DNA of 64,000 nucleotides from Rhodovulum adriaticum (lineage in GTDB: Bacteria > Pseudomonadota > Alphaproteobacteria > Rhodobacterales > Rhodobacteraceae): positions 62,001-126,000 of the forward strand of contig NZ_SLXL01000001.1 in the NCBI RefSeq assembly GCF_004345735.1, written 5' to 3'. A model generated the notes under the pieces. It was not told the origin of the DNA, ran no database searches, and worked only from the letters and a program-made list of their open reading frames with translations. The translations under genes and the position numbers were made by a program. Shown here piece after piece: positions 46,613 to 56,355 of this stretch; position 1 is the first letter of the stretch; each line of letters starts with the position of its first letter.

Positions 46613-48121
46613 ATGACCCGATTCAAGATGGCCGCCGCCGGGATTGTTGCCGGTGGATTGTGCCTTGCGGCCCCCGCCCATGCCGATGTGACCGCCGACC
46701 AGGTCTGGGCGGCATGGAAAGGTGTGGTCACCGGGACGGGCCAGACCGTGCGCGGCACCGAGGCGCGCAGCGGGCGCACGCTGACGGTCAGCGACCTGAC
46801 GATTTCCGCGGCCATGCCCGATGGGGGCAGTTCCACCGTCGCCCTTGGCAGCATCGCCTTTACCGAGGAAAACGACGGCAGTGTGACCATCGCCATGGCG
46901 CCGGCCTTTCCGATCATGGCAACCGGCCGATCGGACGAGGGCGAGAAGGTCGAGCTGAACATGACCGTGCGCCAGCCCGGCCTGTCGCTGGTGGCAAGCG
47001 GCGTGCCCCAGGCGATCCGTTACGATTTCAGCGCGCCCGAGATCGGCGTGACGCTGGACCGCCTGTTGGTGGACGGCGCAGCCGTGGACGCCGTGTTGGA
47101 TATGGTTATCGCCCAGGGCACTGGCCGCTATCTGGTGGAAAAGGGCGCTGCGCGGCAGTTTTTTGACAGTGCGTTTGACGCCGACCGCATGACCCTGAGC
47201 GTGTCCGGCCTCAACCCCGACGATGGCAGCCGCGGCGCGATCACGGCGCAGATCCGCGACATCAGTTCCACCTCCAAGGGGGCGCTGCCCGATGCCGCAG
47301 CCAATGGCGAGCTGGCCGACATGCTGCGCGCGGGGCTGGACATCACCGGCGGGCTGACCCACGGCGGCATGGAATACCGCATGAACGTGGTCGAGGCGGG
47401 CGATACAACCACCATCGATACGCGCTCGGCCTCGGGGGCGCTGGATTTTGCCCTGGGCGAGGATGGCATGACCTATGCCGTGGCCAGCACGGACACGGCG
47501 ATTTCGATCAGCGGGCCGGAAATCCCCCTGCCCACGCTGGACGCCGCGCTGGAAGAAGTCGAGTTCCGCATGCAGATGCCCCTGCTGCCGACCGACAAGC
47601 CGGCCGATTTCGCGCTGCTGACGCGTCTGGTCGGGCTGAACCTCAGCGATCAGATCTGGGCGATGCTGGATCCTGCCGGGCAGTTCCCGCGTGATCCGGC
47701 GACCTTGGTGCTGGACCTGGCGGGCAAATCGCGCTGGACCGTGGACATCACCGACCCCACCACCGACACCGGCGATGCCGCGCCCGGCGAATTGCACGCC
47801 CTGACCGTGCGCGACCTGCGGCTTAGCCTGGCCGGGGCGGAACTGACCGGCGCGGGCGATTTCAGCTTCGACAATTCCGACACCACGACCTTTGACGGCA
47901 TGCCGCGCCCCGAGGGCAGCCTGGCGCTGCAACTGGTGGGCGGCAACGCGCTGCTGGACAAGCTGGTGAACATGGGGCTGGTTCCGGCCGAACAGGCCAC
48001 CGGCTTTCGCATGATGCTGGGCCTGTTCGCGCGGCCCGGCGCGGGGGGCGATACGCTGGTGTCGGAAATCACCGTGACCGAGAACGGGCAGGTTCTGGCC
48101 AACGGGCAGCGCCTGCGCTGA
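46613..48121 (+). CDS. DUF2125 exported protein
   Basis: A 502-residue protein with a signal peptide (MTRFKMAAAGIVAGGLCLAAP, cleavage near AHADV) and a long beta-rich region. It lacks transmembrane segments after the signal. The pattern, with VTADQVWAAWKGVV at the start and repeated short strands such as LTLSVSGLNPDDG, fits DUF2125, a domain of alphaproteobacterial periplasmic proteins without known function. The C-terminus ends VTENGQVLANGQRLR. AGGGATG lies about nine bases before the ATG. It is followed after 70 bases by pmbA on the same strand. Confidence 0.8.
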   Translation: MTRFKMAAAGIVAGGLCLAAPAHADVTADQVWAAWKGVVTGTGQTVRGTEARSGRTLTVSDLTISAAMPDGGSSTVALGSIAFTEENDGSVTIAMAPAFPIMATGRSDEGEKVELNMTVRQPGLSLVASGVPQAIRYDFSAPEIGVTLDRLLVDGAAVDAVLDMVIAQGTGRYLVEKGAARQFFDSAFDADRMTLSVSGLNPDDGSRGAITAQIRDISSTSKGALPDAAANGELADMLRAGLDITGGLTHGGMEYRMNVVEAGDTTTIDTRSASGALDFALGEDGMTYAVASTDTAISISGPEIPLPTLDAALEEVEFRMQMPLLPTDKPADFALLTRLVGLNLSDQIWAMLDPAGQFPRDPATLVLDLAGKSRWTVDITDPTTDTGDAAPGELHALTVRDLRLSLAGAELTGAGDFSFDNSDTTTFDGMPRPEGSLALQLVGGNALLDKLVNMGLVPAEQATGFRMMLGLFARPGAGGDTLVSEITVTENGQVLANGQRLR

Positions 48122-48191
48122 TCTGCGCGGGCCTTGCAGGGGTGGGTCCGGCGTATTAGCTGAGAACCCATCCCCAAGCGCCGGAGGCCCG

Positions 48192-49538
48192 ATGACCGAC
48201 CAGATCGAGACCCTGACACAGGCCCTGCTGGACGCGGCGCGCAATGCGGGGGCCGATGCCGCCGACGCGCTGGCGGTGCAAGGCACATCCCTGTCCATCG
48301 ACGTGCGCGCCGGCGCGCTGGAACAGGCCGAACGGGCCGAGGGCGTGGACCTGGGCCTGCGGGTGCTGGTGGATGGGCGGCAGGCCTGCGTTTCGGCCTC
48401 GGACACGCGGGCCGAAACAATGGCCGAAATGGCCACCCGTGCCGTGGCCATGGCACGCGAGGCGCCGCAGGACGAAACCCTGGGCCTGGCCGATGCCGAT
48501 CGTCTGGCCCGCGACGTGGACATCGCCGCGCTGGACCTGGCCGACCCCGCCCCCGAGCCGGCCCCCGCCACGCTGGAGGATGACGCCCGCCGGGCAGAGG
48601 CCGCCGCCCTGGCCCATGCGGGTATCACGCAGGTTCAATCGGCCAGCGCCGGCTATTCCCGCCGCCGCCTGCACCTGGCCGCGAGCAACGGCTTTTCGGG
48701 GGGCTACACGCGCACCGACCGCGCGATTTCCTGCGTGGCGATCAGCGGCACGGGCACGGGGATGGAGCGGGACTGGTGCGGCGAAACCCGCACCTATCAG
48801 GCCGACCTGCCCGACGCGGAAACGGTGGGCCAACTGGCGGCCGAGCGCGCCGCCGCCCGTGCGGGCGCGCGCAAGCCGAAAACCGGGGCCTATCCGGTGC
48901 TGTACGACGAACGCATCGCCGCCTCGCTGATCGGGCATCTGCTGGCGGCGATCAACGGCCAGGCCATCGCGCGCGGCGCGTCCTGGGCGCGCGACCTGCT
49001 GGGCGAACAGGTGCTGCCCACGGCCCTGTCGCTGATCGAGGATCCCCATCGTCCGCGCATCGCCGGGTCGCGCCCCTTCGATGGCGAGGGGCTGCCGACG
49101 GCACGCCGTGCCTGGGTGCGCGATGGCATGCTGCAAGGCTGGGTGCTGGATCTGGCGACCGGGCGCAAGCTGGGGATGGACAGCACCGCCAACGCCGCGC
49201 GGGGCACATCCGCGCCGCCCGCCCCCTCGGTCGGGAATGTGACGCTGACACCGGGCGCGCACAGCCGGGACGATCTGCTGGCCCAGATGGGCACGGGGCT
49301 GTGGGTGACCTCGCTGATCGGGTCCACCATCAACCCCAACACGGGCGATTATTCGCGGGGGGCCTCTGGCTTTTGGGTGGAAAACGGGCAGATCGCCTAT
49401 CCGGTCAACGAATGCACCATCGCCGGGCATCTGCCTGACATGCTGCGCCGCGTGATCCCCGCCAACGACGCGCGCGATCACCTGTCGCGCCGGGTGCCCA
49501 GCCTGCTGGTCGAGGGCATGACCCTTGCCGGTGCGTGA
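48192..49538 (+). CDS. pmbA: Metalloprotease PmbA/TldE
   Basis: A 448-residue TldE/PmbA subunit of the TldD-TldE protease, known from microcin B17 maturation, CcdA degradation and RiPP processing. Only TldD carries the zinc-binding HExxxH motif, so a tldD gene should exist elsewhere. Seen here: LGLRVLVDGRQACVSASD near the N-terminus, YPVLYDERIAASLIGHLLAAI in the middle, and the C-terminal LWVTSLIGSTINPNTGDYSRGASGFWVENG, the family signature. CGGAGGCCC precedes the ATG. The stop overlaps the start of the cysQ-like gene. Confidence 0.93.
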   Translation: MTDQIETLTQALLDAARNAGADAADALAVQGTSLSIDVRAGALEQAERAEGVDLGLRVLVDGRQACVSASDTRAETMAEMATRAVAMAREAPQDETLGLADADRLARDVDIAALDLADPAPEPAPATLEDDARRAEAAALAHAGITQVQSASAGYSRRRLHLAASNGFSGGYTRTDRAISCVAISGTGTGMERDWCGETRTYQADLPDAETVGQLAAERAAARAGARKPKTGAYPVLYDERIAASLIGHLLAAINGQAIARGASWARDLLGEQVLPTALSLIEDPHRPRIAGSRPFDGEGLPTARRAWVRDGMLQGWVLDLATGRKLGMDSTANAARGTSAPPAPSVGNVTLTPGAHSRDDLLAQMGTGLWVTSLIGSTINPNTGDYSRGASGFWVENGQIAYPVNECTIAGHLPDMLRRVIPANDARDHLSRRVPSLLVEGMTLAGA

Positions 49539-50298
49539 CCTGGACCTGCTGACAGAGGCCGCCCGCGCGGCGGGGCATATCGCCGAACGCTACTGGCGGC
49601 GTGACCCGGCCACCTGGGACAAGCCCGGCCACCAGGGCCCGGTGACAGAGGCCGATCTGGAAATCGACCGGATGCTGCACGACCGGCTGCGGGCTGCGCG
49701 CCCCGCCTATGGCTGGCTGTCCGAGGAATCCGAGGACGACCCCGCCCGGCTGGAGGCCGAGCATATCTTTGTCGTCGATCCCATCGACGGCACCCGCGCC
49801 TTTATCGGGGGGGAACGCACCTTTGCCCATGCGCTGGCGGTGGCGCGCAGCGGGGCGATCACCGCCGCGGTGGTCTACCTGCCGATGATGGGGGCGCTGT
49901 ATCAGGCGACCGTGGGCGGCGGCGCCTGGCTGAACGGGCGCCGCCTGTGCGCCAGCAGCCGTGACCGGCTGGAGGGGGCCGCGGTGCTTACCGCGCGCGC
50001 CGCGCTGGACCCCGACCACTGGACCGGCCCGCCGCCACATCTGAAACGGTCCTTGCGGGCCTCGCTGGCCTATCGGCTGTGCCTGGTGGCCGAGGGGCGG
50101 TACGATGCGATGCTGACCCTGCGCGACAGTTGGGACTGGGACACCGCCGCCGGTAGCCTGATCGCACGCGAGGCCGGCGCAAGCGTCACCGACCGGCGCG
50201 GCGGCGCGCTGCGTTTCGACACCGCGCACCCTGTGTCGGCGGGCGTGATCGCGGCACCGCCCGCCCTGCACGGGCAGATCGTCACGCGGCTGGCCTGA
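49525..50298 (+). CDS. cysQ: Inositol monophosphatase-family protein (CysQ-like)
   Basis: A 257-residue magnesium-dependent phosphatase. The metal sites are SEESEDD and DPIDGTRAFIGG, and the C-terminal aspartate lies in WDWDTAAGSLIAREAGA. CysQ-like members hydrolyse 3'-phosphoadenosine 5'-phosphate, a by-product of sulfation; this could matter for the sulfotransferase in the same window. Inositol-1-phosphatase activity cannot be excluded. The likely start is the TTG at 49525, with GAGGG about eight bases upstream. A GTG at 49531 is the alternative. It overlaps pmbA by fourteen bases. Confidence 0.85.
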   Translation: MPVRDLDLLTEAARAAGHIAERYWRRDPATWDKPGHQGPVTEADLEIDRMLHDRLRAARPAYGWLSEESEDDPARLEAEHIFVVDPIDGTRAFIGGERTFAHALAVARSGAITAAVVYLPMMGALYQATVGGGAWLNGRRLCASSRDRLEGAAVLTARAALDPDHWTGPPPHLKRSLRASLAYRLCLVAEGRYDAMLTLRDSWDWDTAAGSLIAREAGASVTDRRGGALRFDTAHPVSAGVIAAPPALHGQIVTRLA

Positions 50299-50365
50299 GC
50301 GGGCTTTCGCCGCCTTTCACCATGCTCTAGGGTGACCCCGACGCGAACGGCACCCGGAGGATACG

Positions 50366-50611
50366 ATGACCCAACGCCTGCACCTTGTGTTCGGCGGCGA
50401 ACTGGTGGACCCCAGCCGCACCACCTTCAAGGATGTCGAGAACATCCATATCGTGGGCATGTTCCCCGACTATGCCAGCGCCTATAACGCCTGGAAGGCC
50501 GAGGCGCAGCGCACCGTGGACAACGCCCACATGCGCTACTTCATCGCCCATATCCACCGCCTGCGCGACGAAGAGGTCGAAACAGCCCCGACCGAGGAAC
50601 TGGGCGGCTGA
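50366..50611 (+). CDS. DUF4170 protein
   Basis: An 81-residue soluble protein with the DUF4170 pattern [44 protein letters not shown], given here as [13 protein letters not shown] and [19 protein letters not shown]. The family is alphaproteobacterial and of unknown function. It is regularly found beside waaA and lpxK, so a link with lipid A or Kdo metabolism is possible. CGGAGGATACG precedes the ATG. It is eleven bases from waaA. Confidence 0.87.
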   Translation: MTQRLHLVFGGELVDPSRTTFKDVENIHIVGMFPDYASAYNAWKAEAQRTVDNAHMRYFIAHIHRLRDEEVETAPTEELGG

Positions 50612-50622
50612 TCCCGGCGGCG

Positions 50623-51783
50623 ATGCAGACCGCAACGGCCGACAGGCCCTCGGGGCCGCTGATCTGGGTGCATGCGCCGCCCCCCAAGGACCGCGCCGCA
50701 ACCGCGCAACTGCTGGCCCGCCTGGCAGAGGCGCGCCCGGACCTGACCGTGCTGCTGACCGAGGCCGGAACCGCCCCCCCCTGGGCAGAGGGCGCGGACC
50801 TGCCCGCCCTGCTATACGCGGCCCCGCCGCCGGACAGGCAGCGCGCGGCCCTGGGCTTTTGCCAGCACTGGCGCCCCGACCTGGCGCTGTTCTTTCCGGC
50901 CACGCTGCCCGCCACCCCGGCGACACAGGCCCATGCGACCGGGGCGGCCCTGTTCCTGATCGCGCGCGACATCCCCCGGGGCTGGCAGCGGCGCTGGCGG
51001 ATCGGTACCGGGCTGACGCGGCGGCTGTTGCGGCGCTTCGACCGGCTGTATGCCCAAAGCGCGGAAATCGCACTGGCCCTACGGGCCATGGGGGTGCCGC
51101 GCTGGCAGATCGCGGCCTGCGGCCCGCTGGACGAGGGCAGCGCCGCCCTACCCTTTGCCCCGGCAGAGCGCGAGGCGCTGGCCCTGCTGCTGGCCGGGCG
51201 GCCGGTCTGGCTGGCCGCCGGCACCCGCGCCCCCGAAGACCCGGTTGCCGTGGCGGCCCATGCCGCGATCATCCGGCACATGCACCGGCTGCTGCTGATC
51301 CTGGTCCCCGACGATCCCGCCCGCGGCCCGGCCCTGGCACAGCGCCTGCGCGCCGAAGGCTGGGAGGTGGGCCTGCGCTCTGCCGGGGACGAACCGACGG
51401 CGGAAACCCAGATCTACCTTGCCGATACCGTGGGCGAGCTGGGCCTGTGGCTGCGCCTGGCGCCGGTGTCGTTCCTGGGCGGCACGCTGGGGGCGGGGGG
51501 CGGTCCCGATCCCTGCGCGGCGGCGGCGCTCGGCTCGGCGATCCTGCACGGGCCGATGACCGAAACCCATGCTGCCCATTTCGAGCGCCTGACCAAGGCC
51601 CGCGCCACCAGGCCGGTACAGGACGCAGCCAGCCTGGCGCAGGGGCTGGGCGAATTGCTGGCGCCCGAACGCGCCGCGCACCTGGCCCGCGCGGCCTGGG
51701 ACGTGACCAGCGCGGGCACCGTGGCCACCGGGCGGATCGTGCAGCGTATGCTGGACACACTGGACATGGCGGAGGCTGGCTGA
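50623..51783 (+). CDS. waaA: 3-deoxy-D-manno-octulosonic acid transferase
   Basis: A 386-residue KdtA/WaaA glycosyltransferase that adds Kdo from CMP-Kdo to lipid IV-A. The N-terminal half has the glycosyltransferase N-domain ([25 protein letters not shown]). The C-terminal half carries [25 protein letters not shown] and [19 protein letters not shown], the family signature around the active site. The usual N-terminal transmembrane anchor is missing or very short, so the protein may bind the membrane only peripherally. Its stop overlaps the lpxK start by one base. Confidence 0.9.
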   Translation: MQTATADRPSGPLIWVHAPPPKDRAATAQLLARLAEARPDLTVLLTEAGTAPPWAEGADLPALLYAAPPPDRQRAALGFCQHWRPDLALFFPATLPATPATQAHATGAALFLIARDIPRGWQRRWRIGTGLTRRLLRRFDRLYAQSAEIALALRAMGVPRWQIAACGPLDEGSAALPFAPAEREALALLLAGRPVWLAAGTRAPEDPVAVAAHAAIIRHMHRLLLILVPDDPARGPALAQRLRAEGWEVGLRSAGDEPTAETQIYLADTVGELGLWLRLAPVSFLGGTLGAGGGPDPCAAAALGSAILHGPMTETHAAHFERLTKARATRPVQDAASLAQGLGELLAPERAAHLARAAWDVTSAGTVATGRIVQRMLDTLDMAEAG

Positions 51784-52778
51784 TGCGCGCACCCCGTTTC
51801 TGGTTCCGCCCGCCCGACCGACCGGGCCTGGCCGCGCGGGCGCTGGCGCCGCTGGGGGCGCTGTATGCGCGCGGCACCGCGCGGCGGCTGGCACAGGGGC
51901 CGGGGCTGGCGCCCGGCGTGCCGGTGATCTGCGTGGGCAACATCAACGCCGGCGGCACCGGCAAGACGCCTACGGTGATCGCGCTGCTGATGCGGCTGAT
52001 GGAACGGGGCGTGACCGCCCATGTGGTCAGCCGCGGCTATGGCGGGCGACTGGAGGGGCCGGTGCGCGTGCAGGAACGCACCCATGACGCAGCGGATGTC
52101 GGCGACGAACCGCTGCTGCTGGCCGCCTTTGCCCCCACATGGGTCGCGCGGGACCGGGCCGCTGGCGCACAGGCGGCGGTGGCCGCTGGCGCGCAGGCGA
52201 TCGTGCTGGATGACGGGTTACAGAATCCCGCGCTGGCCAAGGATCTGTCCATCGTCGTGGTGGATGCGGCCAAGGGCTTTGGCAACGGGCGGGTGATCCC
52301 GGCGGGCCCCTTGCGCGAACCCGTGGACGTGGGTTTACGGCGTGCCGATGCGGTGCTGTCCATCGGACCGGCCGCGGCGCAACGGCATTTCGCAGAAAGC
52401 TGGGGCGCCCGCATCCCCTGCCCCCATGTGACCGGCGCGCTGCGCCCGCTGCCCACGGGCATGGACTGGGGCGATATGCGGGTGCTGGCCTTTGCCGGGA
52501 TCGGCCACCCCGAGAAGTTCTTTGCCACCCTGCGGGGCCTGAGTGCCGACCTGGCCCGGGCAGAGGCGCTGGAGGATCACCAGCCGCTGACCCCCGCCCT
52601 GATGGCGCGGCTGGAAAACGAGGCGACGTTGCTGGGCGCGCAACTGGTTACCACGGAAAAGGACGCGGTGCGCCTGCCCGCGTCCTTTCGCCAGAAGGTT
52701 CTGACCCTGCCGGTCCGACTGGAAATCGACGACTGGTCCGCGATCGACGCCGCGCTGGCGCGGATCCGCCTGGGCTAG
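51783..52778 (+). CDS. lpxK: Tetraacyldisaccharide 4'-kinase
   Basis: A 331-residue inner-membrane-associated kinase that phosphorylates the 4'-position of the lipid A precursor. The P-loop is [16 protein letters not shown], with [21 protein letters not shown] and the acidic [22 protein letters not shown] following. The C-terminal part has [11 protein letters not shown] and [12 protein letters not shown]. All expected motifs are present. The ATG at 51783 overlaps the waaA stop. The two genes with DUF4170 form a lipid A-Kdo unit that ends six bases from the convergent DsbA-like gene. Confidence 0.95.
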   Translation: MRAPRFWFRPPDRPGLAARALAPLGALYARGTARRLAQGPGLAPGVPVICVGNINAGGTGKTPTVIALLMRLMERGVTAHVVSRGYGGRLEGPVRVQERTHDAADVGDEPLLLAAFAPTWVARDRAAGAQAAVAAGAQAIVLDDGLQNPALAKDLSIVVVDAAKGFGNGRVIPAGPLREPVDVGLRRADAVLSIGPAAAQRHFAESWGARIPCPHVTGALRPLPTGMDWGDMRVLAFAGIGHPEKFFATLRGLSADLARAEALEDHQPLTPALMARLENEATLLGAQLVTTEKDAVRLPASFRQKVLTLPVRLEIDDWSAIDAALARIRLG

Positions 52779-52784
52779 GGTCGA

Positions 52785-53435
52785 TCAACCCTCCAGCTTG
52801 GCGTCCAGGATCTTCTTCAGGCGGCTGTAGCGCATGTTCGAGTAAAGCTCGCCGTCGATCATGATCGAGGGCGTGCCGTCTACCCCGTCACGTTCGGTGG
52901 CCGCGTCGGAATGGGCGATCAGCGCCTCGGCTAGGGCGACATCGGTGAAACAGGCATCCATCTGTTCGGTGCTCAGCCCGGCGGTGCGGCCGATGCGGCG
53001 CAGGTTCTCACCCGTTTGCGTCGGATCCTTGGCGTCGATCCAGTCGCGCTGCTTTTCATACAGCAGCGACACGATTCCAAAGAAACGGGTGCCGCCCCCG
53101 CAACGCGCCAGCAGCCCAGCCCAGACCGCGTAGCGATCCCAGTAGACCTCTTGGTAGGTGAAGTAGACCTTGCCGGTGTCGATATAGTCCGCCTTGAGCC
53201 GCTTGAAGACATCGTCGTGGAAATTGCCGCAATGCCCGCAGGTAAAGGACGCGTATTCCGTCAGGCGGATCGGCGCGTCCGGATCGCCCAGGGTGAAGGA
53301 GTCGACCGTGACGGCCTCTTCGGCATGGGCGGCGCCGGACAGGCCTGCCGGGGCAAAGGGCGCGGATGCGATCCAGCCACCGCCAAGCGCGGCCAGCATC
53401 ACCATACCGAGAGAGAGGGTCAGGATGCGGATCAT
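52785..53435 (-). CDS. DsbA-family thiol-disulfide oxidoreductase
   Basis: A 216-residue periplasmic protein. A signal or anchor segment (MIRILTLSLGMVMLAALGGGW) is followed by the thioredoxin-like DsbA fold with the active pair CGHC in YASFTCGHCGNFHDD. DsbA's cis-proline region is GVDGTPSIMIDG. The CGHC dipeptide is that of protein disulfide isomerase rather than the DsbA CPHC, so it may isomerise as well as oxidise. GAGG lies about nine bases before the ATG at 53435. It follows the DUF721 gene by ten bases, both on the minus strand, and converges on lpxK. Confidence 0.9.
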   Translation of the reverse strand: MIRILTLSLGMVMLAALGGGWIASAPFAPAGLSGAAHAEEAVTVDSFTLGDPDAPIRLTEYASFTCGHCGNFHDDVFKRLKADYIDTGKVYFTYQEVYWDRYAVWAGLLARCGGGTRFFGIVSLLYEKQRDWIDAKDPTQTGENLRRIGRTAGLSTEQMDACFTDVALAEALIAHSDAATERDGVDGTPSIMIDGELYSNMRYSRLKKILDAKLEG

Positions 53436-53445
53436 CGGGGGAACC

Positions 53446-53985
53446 TCATTGACGTTTGGGGCCGGATAGAACGTTTCGGCCAAGGGCTTCAAGGGCGGCG
53501 CGCAGGGACTCGTCCCGGACATCGCCGGACAATTGGGCGGCCTGGGCCTGCACGGCGGGATCGGGCGCGCGCGGGGTGCGTTTGGGGGCGGGGGCGAACT
53601 GCGCCTGCCCCTCGGCAAAGCCGGTGGGCGCGGTCTGGGTCAGGCGGATGCGCGAAATGGCGGCGTATCCGTAGCAGGCGTTCACCTTTTCGCGGATCGC
53701 CTCTTTCTGCATTTCCAGCATCGGGGCCTGCGCGCCGGTGGTCAGCAGGGTCAGCGTGGCGCCGAACCCCTCGCGCCCATAGCTGACCTCGACCGGGCGG
53801 GCGATAGCGGCGGTCTGTTCGCCCACGATTTCCGCCCAATGGGTCAACAGCCGCGACACGGCAAACCCGCGCGCCTCTCCGGCGCGGCGGATACGCGATT
53901 GCACAAGGCCCGCCGCACGCTCGAACCCGCGCATGCGCCGTGCTGCCCTGTCGCCCGTTTCCGTCATGTCTGTCTTTCCCATCAT
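53446..53985 (-). CDS. DUF721 (DciA-like) protein
   Basis: A 179-residue protein with the DUF721 domain in its N-terminal half (ARGFAVSRLLTHWAEIVGEQTA, LTLLTTGAQAPMLEMQKEAIREKVNACYGYAAISRIRL in parts) and a proline-rich C-terminal tail ending SGPKRQ. The family includes DciA, which loads the replicative helicase in bacteria without DnaC; that function is plausible but not established for this branch. Starts at 53985, 53982 or 53967 are possible; none has an outstanding Shine-Dalgarno sequence. It is divergent from mutY. Confidence 0.82.
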   Translation of the reverse strand: MMGKTDMTETGDRAARRMRGFERAAGLVQSRIRRAGEARGFAVSRLLTHWAEIVGEQTAAIARPVEVSYGREGFGATLTLLTTGAQAPMLEMQKEAIREKVNACYGYAAISRIRLTQTAPTGFAEGQAQFAPAPKRTPRAPDPAVQAQAAQLSGDVRDESLRAALEALGRNVLSGPKRQ

Positions 53986-54051
53986 CGCGACTTAGCTTAG
54001 GCGCGAGGCAGCGCCGCAGCAAAGGCAATGACCGCGCAAGGAGCATAAAGA

Positions 54052-55113
54052 TTGCGTGACGAGGAGATGAGCACCGCCCTGCTGGCCTGGTACGATCGCC
54101 ACGCCCGCGACCTGCCCTGGCGTGTGGGGCCGGCGGCCCGCGCGGCCGGGGTGCAGCCCGACCCCTATGCCGTGTGGCTGTCAGAGGTGATGCTACAGCA
54201 AACCACGGTCGCGGCGGTGCGCGACTATTTCCACCGCTTCACGACCCGCTGGCCCGATGTGGCCGCCCTGGCCGGGGCAGAGGATGCGGCGGTGATGGGC
54301 GAATGGGCCGGGCTGGGATACTATGCCCGCGCCCGCAACCTGCTGAAATGCGCGCGCGTGGTGGCGGGCGAGATGGGCGGGCGGTTTCCCGACACGCGCG
54401 AGGGGCTGTTGGCCCTGCCCGGGATCGGCCCCTACACGGCCGCGGCCATCGCGGCCATCGCCTTTGACCGGGCCGAAACCGTGGTGGACGGCAACGTTGA
54501 ACGGGTGATGGCCCGCCTGTTTGCCGTGCAGACGCCCCTGCCCCCGGCCAAGCCCGAACTGACCGCGCTCGCCGCCCGGCTGACCCCTGCCCGCCGCCCC
54601 GGCGATTACGCACAGGCGGTGATGGATCTGGGCGCCACGATCTGCACGCCCAAAAGCCCCGCCTGCGGGATCTGCCCGCTGCGCGCGCCCTGCGCCGCAC
54701 GCCAGCAAGGCATTGCCGCCGATCTGCCCCGCAAACAGCCGAAAAAGCCCAAGCCCACACGCCACGGCATCGCCTATGTCGGGCGCCGCGCCGATGGGGC
54801 CTGGCTGCTGGAACGGCGACCGGACAGGGGGTTATTGGGCGGCATGCTGGGCTGGCCCGGCACCGACTGGCGTGAAGATCCGCCCGCCGAGGCGCCGCCA
54901 GCCGCCGTGGAATGGCGCGATACCGGGGCCGAGGTGCGCCACACCTTTACCCATTTCCATCTGCGCCTGTCGGTGCGCGTGGCCCAACTGCCCGCCGATT
55001 GCACGCCCGCGCGGGGCGCGTTCCTACAGCCGGGGGATTTCCGCCCCTCGGATCTGCCGACGGTGATGCGCAAGGCCTTTGACATTGCGCGCCGCGACGC
55101 AGGCATGCGTTGA
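54052..55113 (+). CDS. mutY: A/G-specific adenine glycosylase MutY
   Basis: A 353-residue base-excision enzyme that removes adenine opposite 8-oxoguanine. The helix-hairpin-helix with catalytic aspartate is LPGIGPYTAAAIAAIAFDRAETVVDGNVERV. The [4Fe-4S] cysteines lie in ICTPKSPACGICPLRAPCAARQ. A C-terminal MutT-like domain (AYVGRRADGAWLLERRPDRG, THFHLRLSV) recognises the oxidised base. The start is probably TTG at 54052, with GGAG eight bases upstream. An ATG at 54067 (MSTALLAWY) is the alternative. Confidence 0.94.
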   Translation: MRDEEMSTALLAWYDRHARDLPWRVGPAARAAGVQPDPYAVWLSEVMLQQTTVAAVRDYFHRFTTRWPDVAALAGAEDAAVMGEWAGLGYYARARNLLKCARVVAGEMGGRFPDTREGLLALPGIGPYTAAAIAAIAFDRAETVVDGNVERVMARLFAVQTPLPPAKPELTALAARLTPARRPGDYAQAVMDLGATICTPKSPACGICPLRAPCAARQQGIAADLPRKQPKKPKPTRHGIAYVGRRADGAWLLERRPDRGLLGGMLGWPGTDWREDPPAEAPPAAVEWRDTGAEVRHTFTHFHLRLSVRVAQLPADCTPARGAFLQPGDFRPSDLPTVMRKAFDIARRDAGMR

Positions 55114-55178
55114 GTGAAAGGGGCGGGCGGGTCTATACCTGCGGGCACGGGGCGCGCGCGAGAGATTCGGAGACTGTC

Positions 55179-56318
55179 ATGCCTGACAAACCGCCCATCG
55201 CCCAACTCAAGAACGCCCTGCCCTTCTGGCTATCGCTGGGAATGATCCCGCTGGCCCTGACCGGGGCCACCGTCGGGGGCTGGACCGTGATCCTGCTACC
55301 CGTTTACGGCTGGCTGTCGGTCACGGTTCTGGATGCCATCCTGGGCCTGAACGAAAAGAACCCCGACCCGCAGACCCCCGAAAAGGATCTGTTCTGGTAC
55401 CGCTTCATCACCATGATCTGGTTCCCGATCCAGTTCGTCACGATCTTTGGGATGCTGTGGTGGGTGACCCATACCGACCACCTGAACGCGCTGGAAACCA
55501 TCGTGCTGTTCTTCGGCGTCGGCGTGATCTCGGGCACGGTGGGGATCGTCTATTCGCATGAACTGCTGCACCAGTCGAACAAGACGGAACGCTGGCTGGG
55601 CGATCTGCTGCTGTCCACGGTTCTGTACAGCCATTTCCGCACCGAACACCTGCTGGTGCATCACCCCCATGTCGGCACGCCGCGCGACGGGGTGACGGCG
55701 CGCTATAACGAGGGGTTCCACCGCTTTTTCTGGCGGGTGCTGAAAACCGGCATTCCGTCCGCCTGGCGGGCAGAGCGGCTGAAACTGGCCCGCGCGAACC
55801 GGCCTGTCTGGCATGTCTCTAACCCGTTCTGGCGCTATGGCGCGCTGCAACTGGCGATGCTGGGGCTGGCGCTGTGGATCGGCGGCTGGGCCGGGCTGGC
55901 GCTGTTCGTCTGGCAGGCCTTCATCGCGGTCTGGCAGCTGGAGCTGACCAATTACGTGGAACATTACGGCCTGACCCGGCGCTATCTGGGCGAGGGCAAG
56001 TATGAACACGTGAAACCGCATCACAGCTGGAACGCATCGCACACGGCGTCGAACTGGCTGCTGATCAACCTGCAACGCCACTCGGACCATCACTACAAGC
56101 CGCAGCGCCGCTTTCCGCTGTTGCAGACCTATTCCGAGGACGAGGCCCCGCAATTGCCCCTGGGCTATCCGGCGATGACCTCGCTGGCGATGATCCCGCC
56201 GCTGTGGCGGCGCCGGATGAACCCGCGGGTGCGGGAATGGCGGCGGAAATACTATCCCGACATCACCGACTGGGCGCCCTACAAGGCGGCCAGCAATCCT
56301 ATGCCCGCAGGCACCTAA
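55179..56318 (+). CDS. alkB: Alkane 1-monooxygenase, AlkB family
   Basis: A 379-residue integral-membrane di-iron hydroxylase that converts medium- or long-chain alkanes to 1-alkanols. The histidine boxes are complete: HELLHQ (from H127), EHLLVHHPHVG (from E156), NYVEHYGL, and LQRHSDHH (from about residue 298). Around six hydrophobic segments are visible, four of them before the first box region. Rubredoxin and rubredoxin reductase genes are not in the window. The start at 55179 (MPDKPPIAQLKNALPFW) follows GGAG by six bases. It follows mutY by 65 bases and ends before a strong hairpin. Confidence 0.93.
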   Translation: MPDKPPIAQLKNALPFWLSLGMIPLALTGATVGGWTVILLPVYGWLSVTVLDAILGLNEKNPDPQTPEKDLFWYRFITMIWFPIQFVTIFGMLWWVTHTDHLNALETIVLFFGVGVISGTVGIVYSHELLHQSNKTERWLGDLLLSTVLYSHFRTEHLLVHHPHVGTPRDGVTARYNEGFHRFFWRVLKTGIPSAWRAERLKLARANRPVWHVSNPFWRYGALQLAMLGLALWIGGWAGLALFVWQAFIAVWQLELTNYVEHYGLTRRYLGEGKYEHVKPHHSWNASHTASNWLLINLQRHSDHHYKPQRRFPLLQTYSEDEAPQLPLGYPAMTSLAMIPPLWRRRMNPRVREWRRKYYPDITDWAPYKAASNPMPAGT

Positions 56319-56324
56319 AGGGCC

Positions 56325-56348
56325 AGGGGCGGCCGCGTGGCCGCCCCT
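56325..56348. terminator. Bidirectional terminator between alkB and CoA-transferase
   Basis: AGGGGCGGCC (56325-56334) and GGCCGCCCCT (56339-56348) form a ten-base perfect stem with a four-base loop, flanked by AAAGGGCC on the left and TTCCC on the right. It fills the gap between the two convergent stops. Confidence 0.75.
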
Positions 56349-56355
56349 TTCCCGA

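Noticed and set aside
46514-48628. A 704-codon open frame opposite the DUF2125 gene
   Set aside because: No domain can be seen. The plus-strand gene has a signal peptide and a ribosome site.
50385-51782. N-terminal extension of lpxK through waaA in another frame
   Set aside because: No LpxK homology exists before 51783, and waaA is well supported in its own frame.
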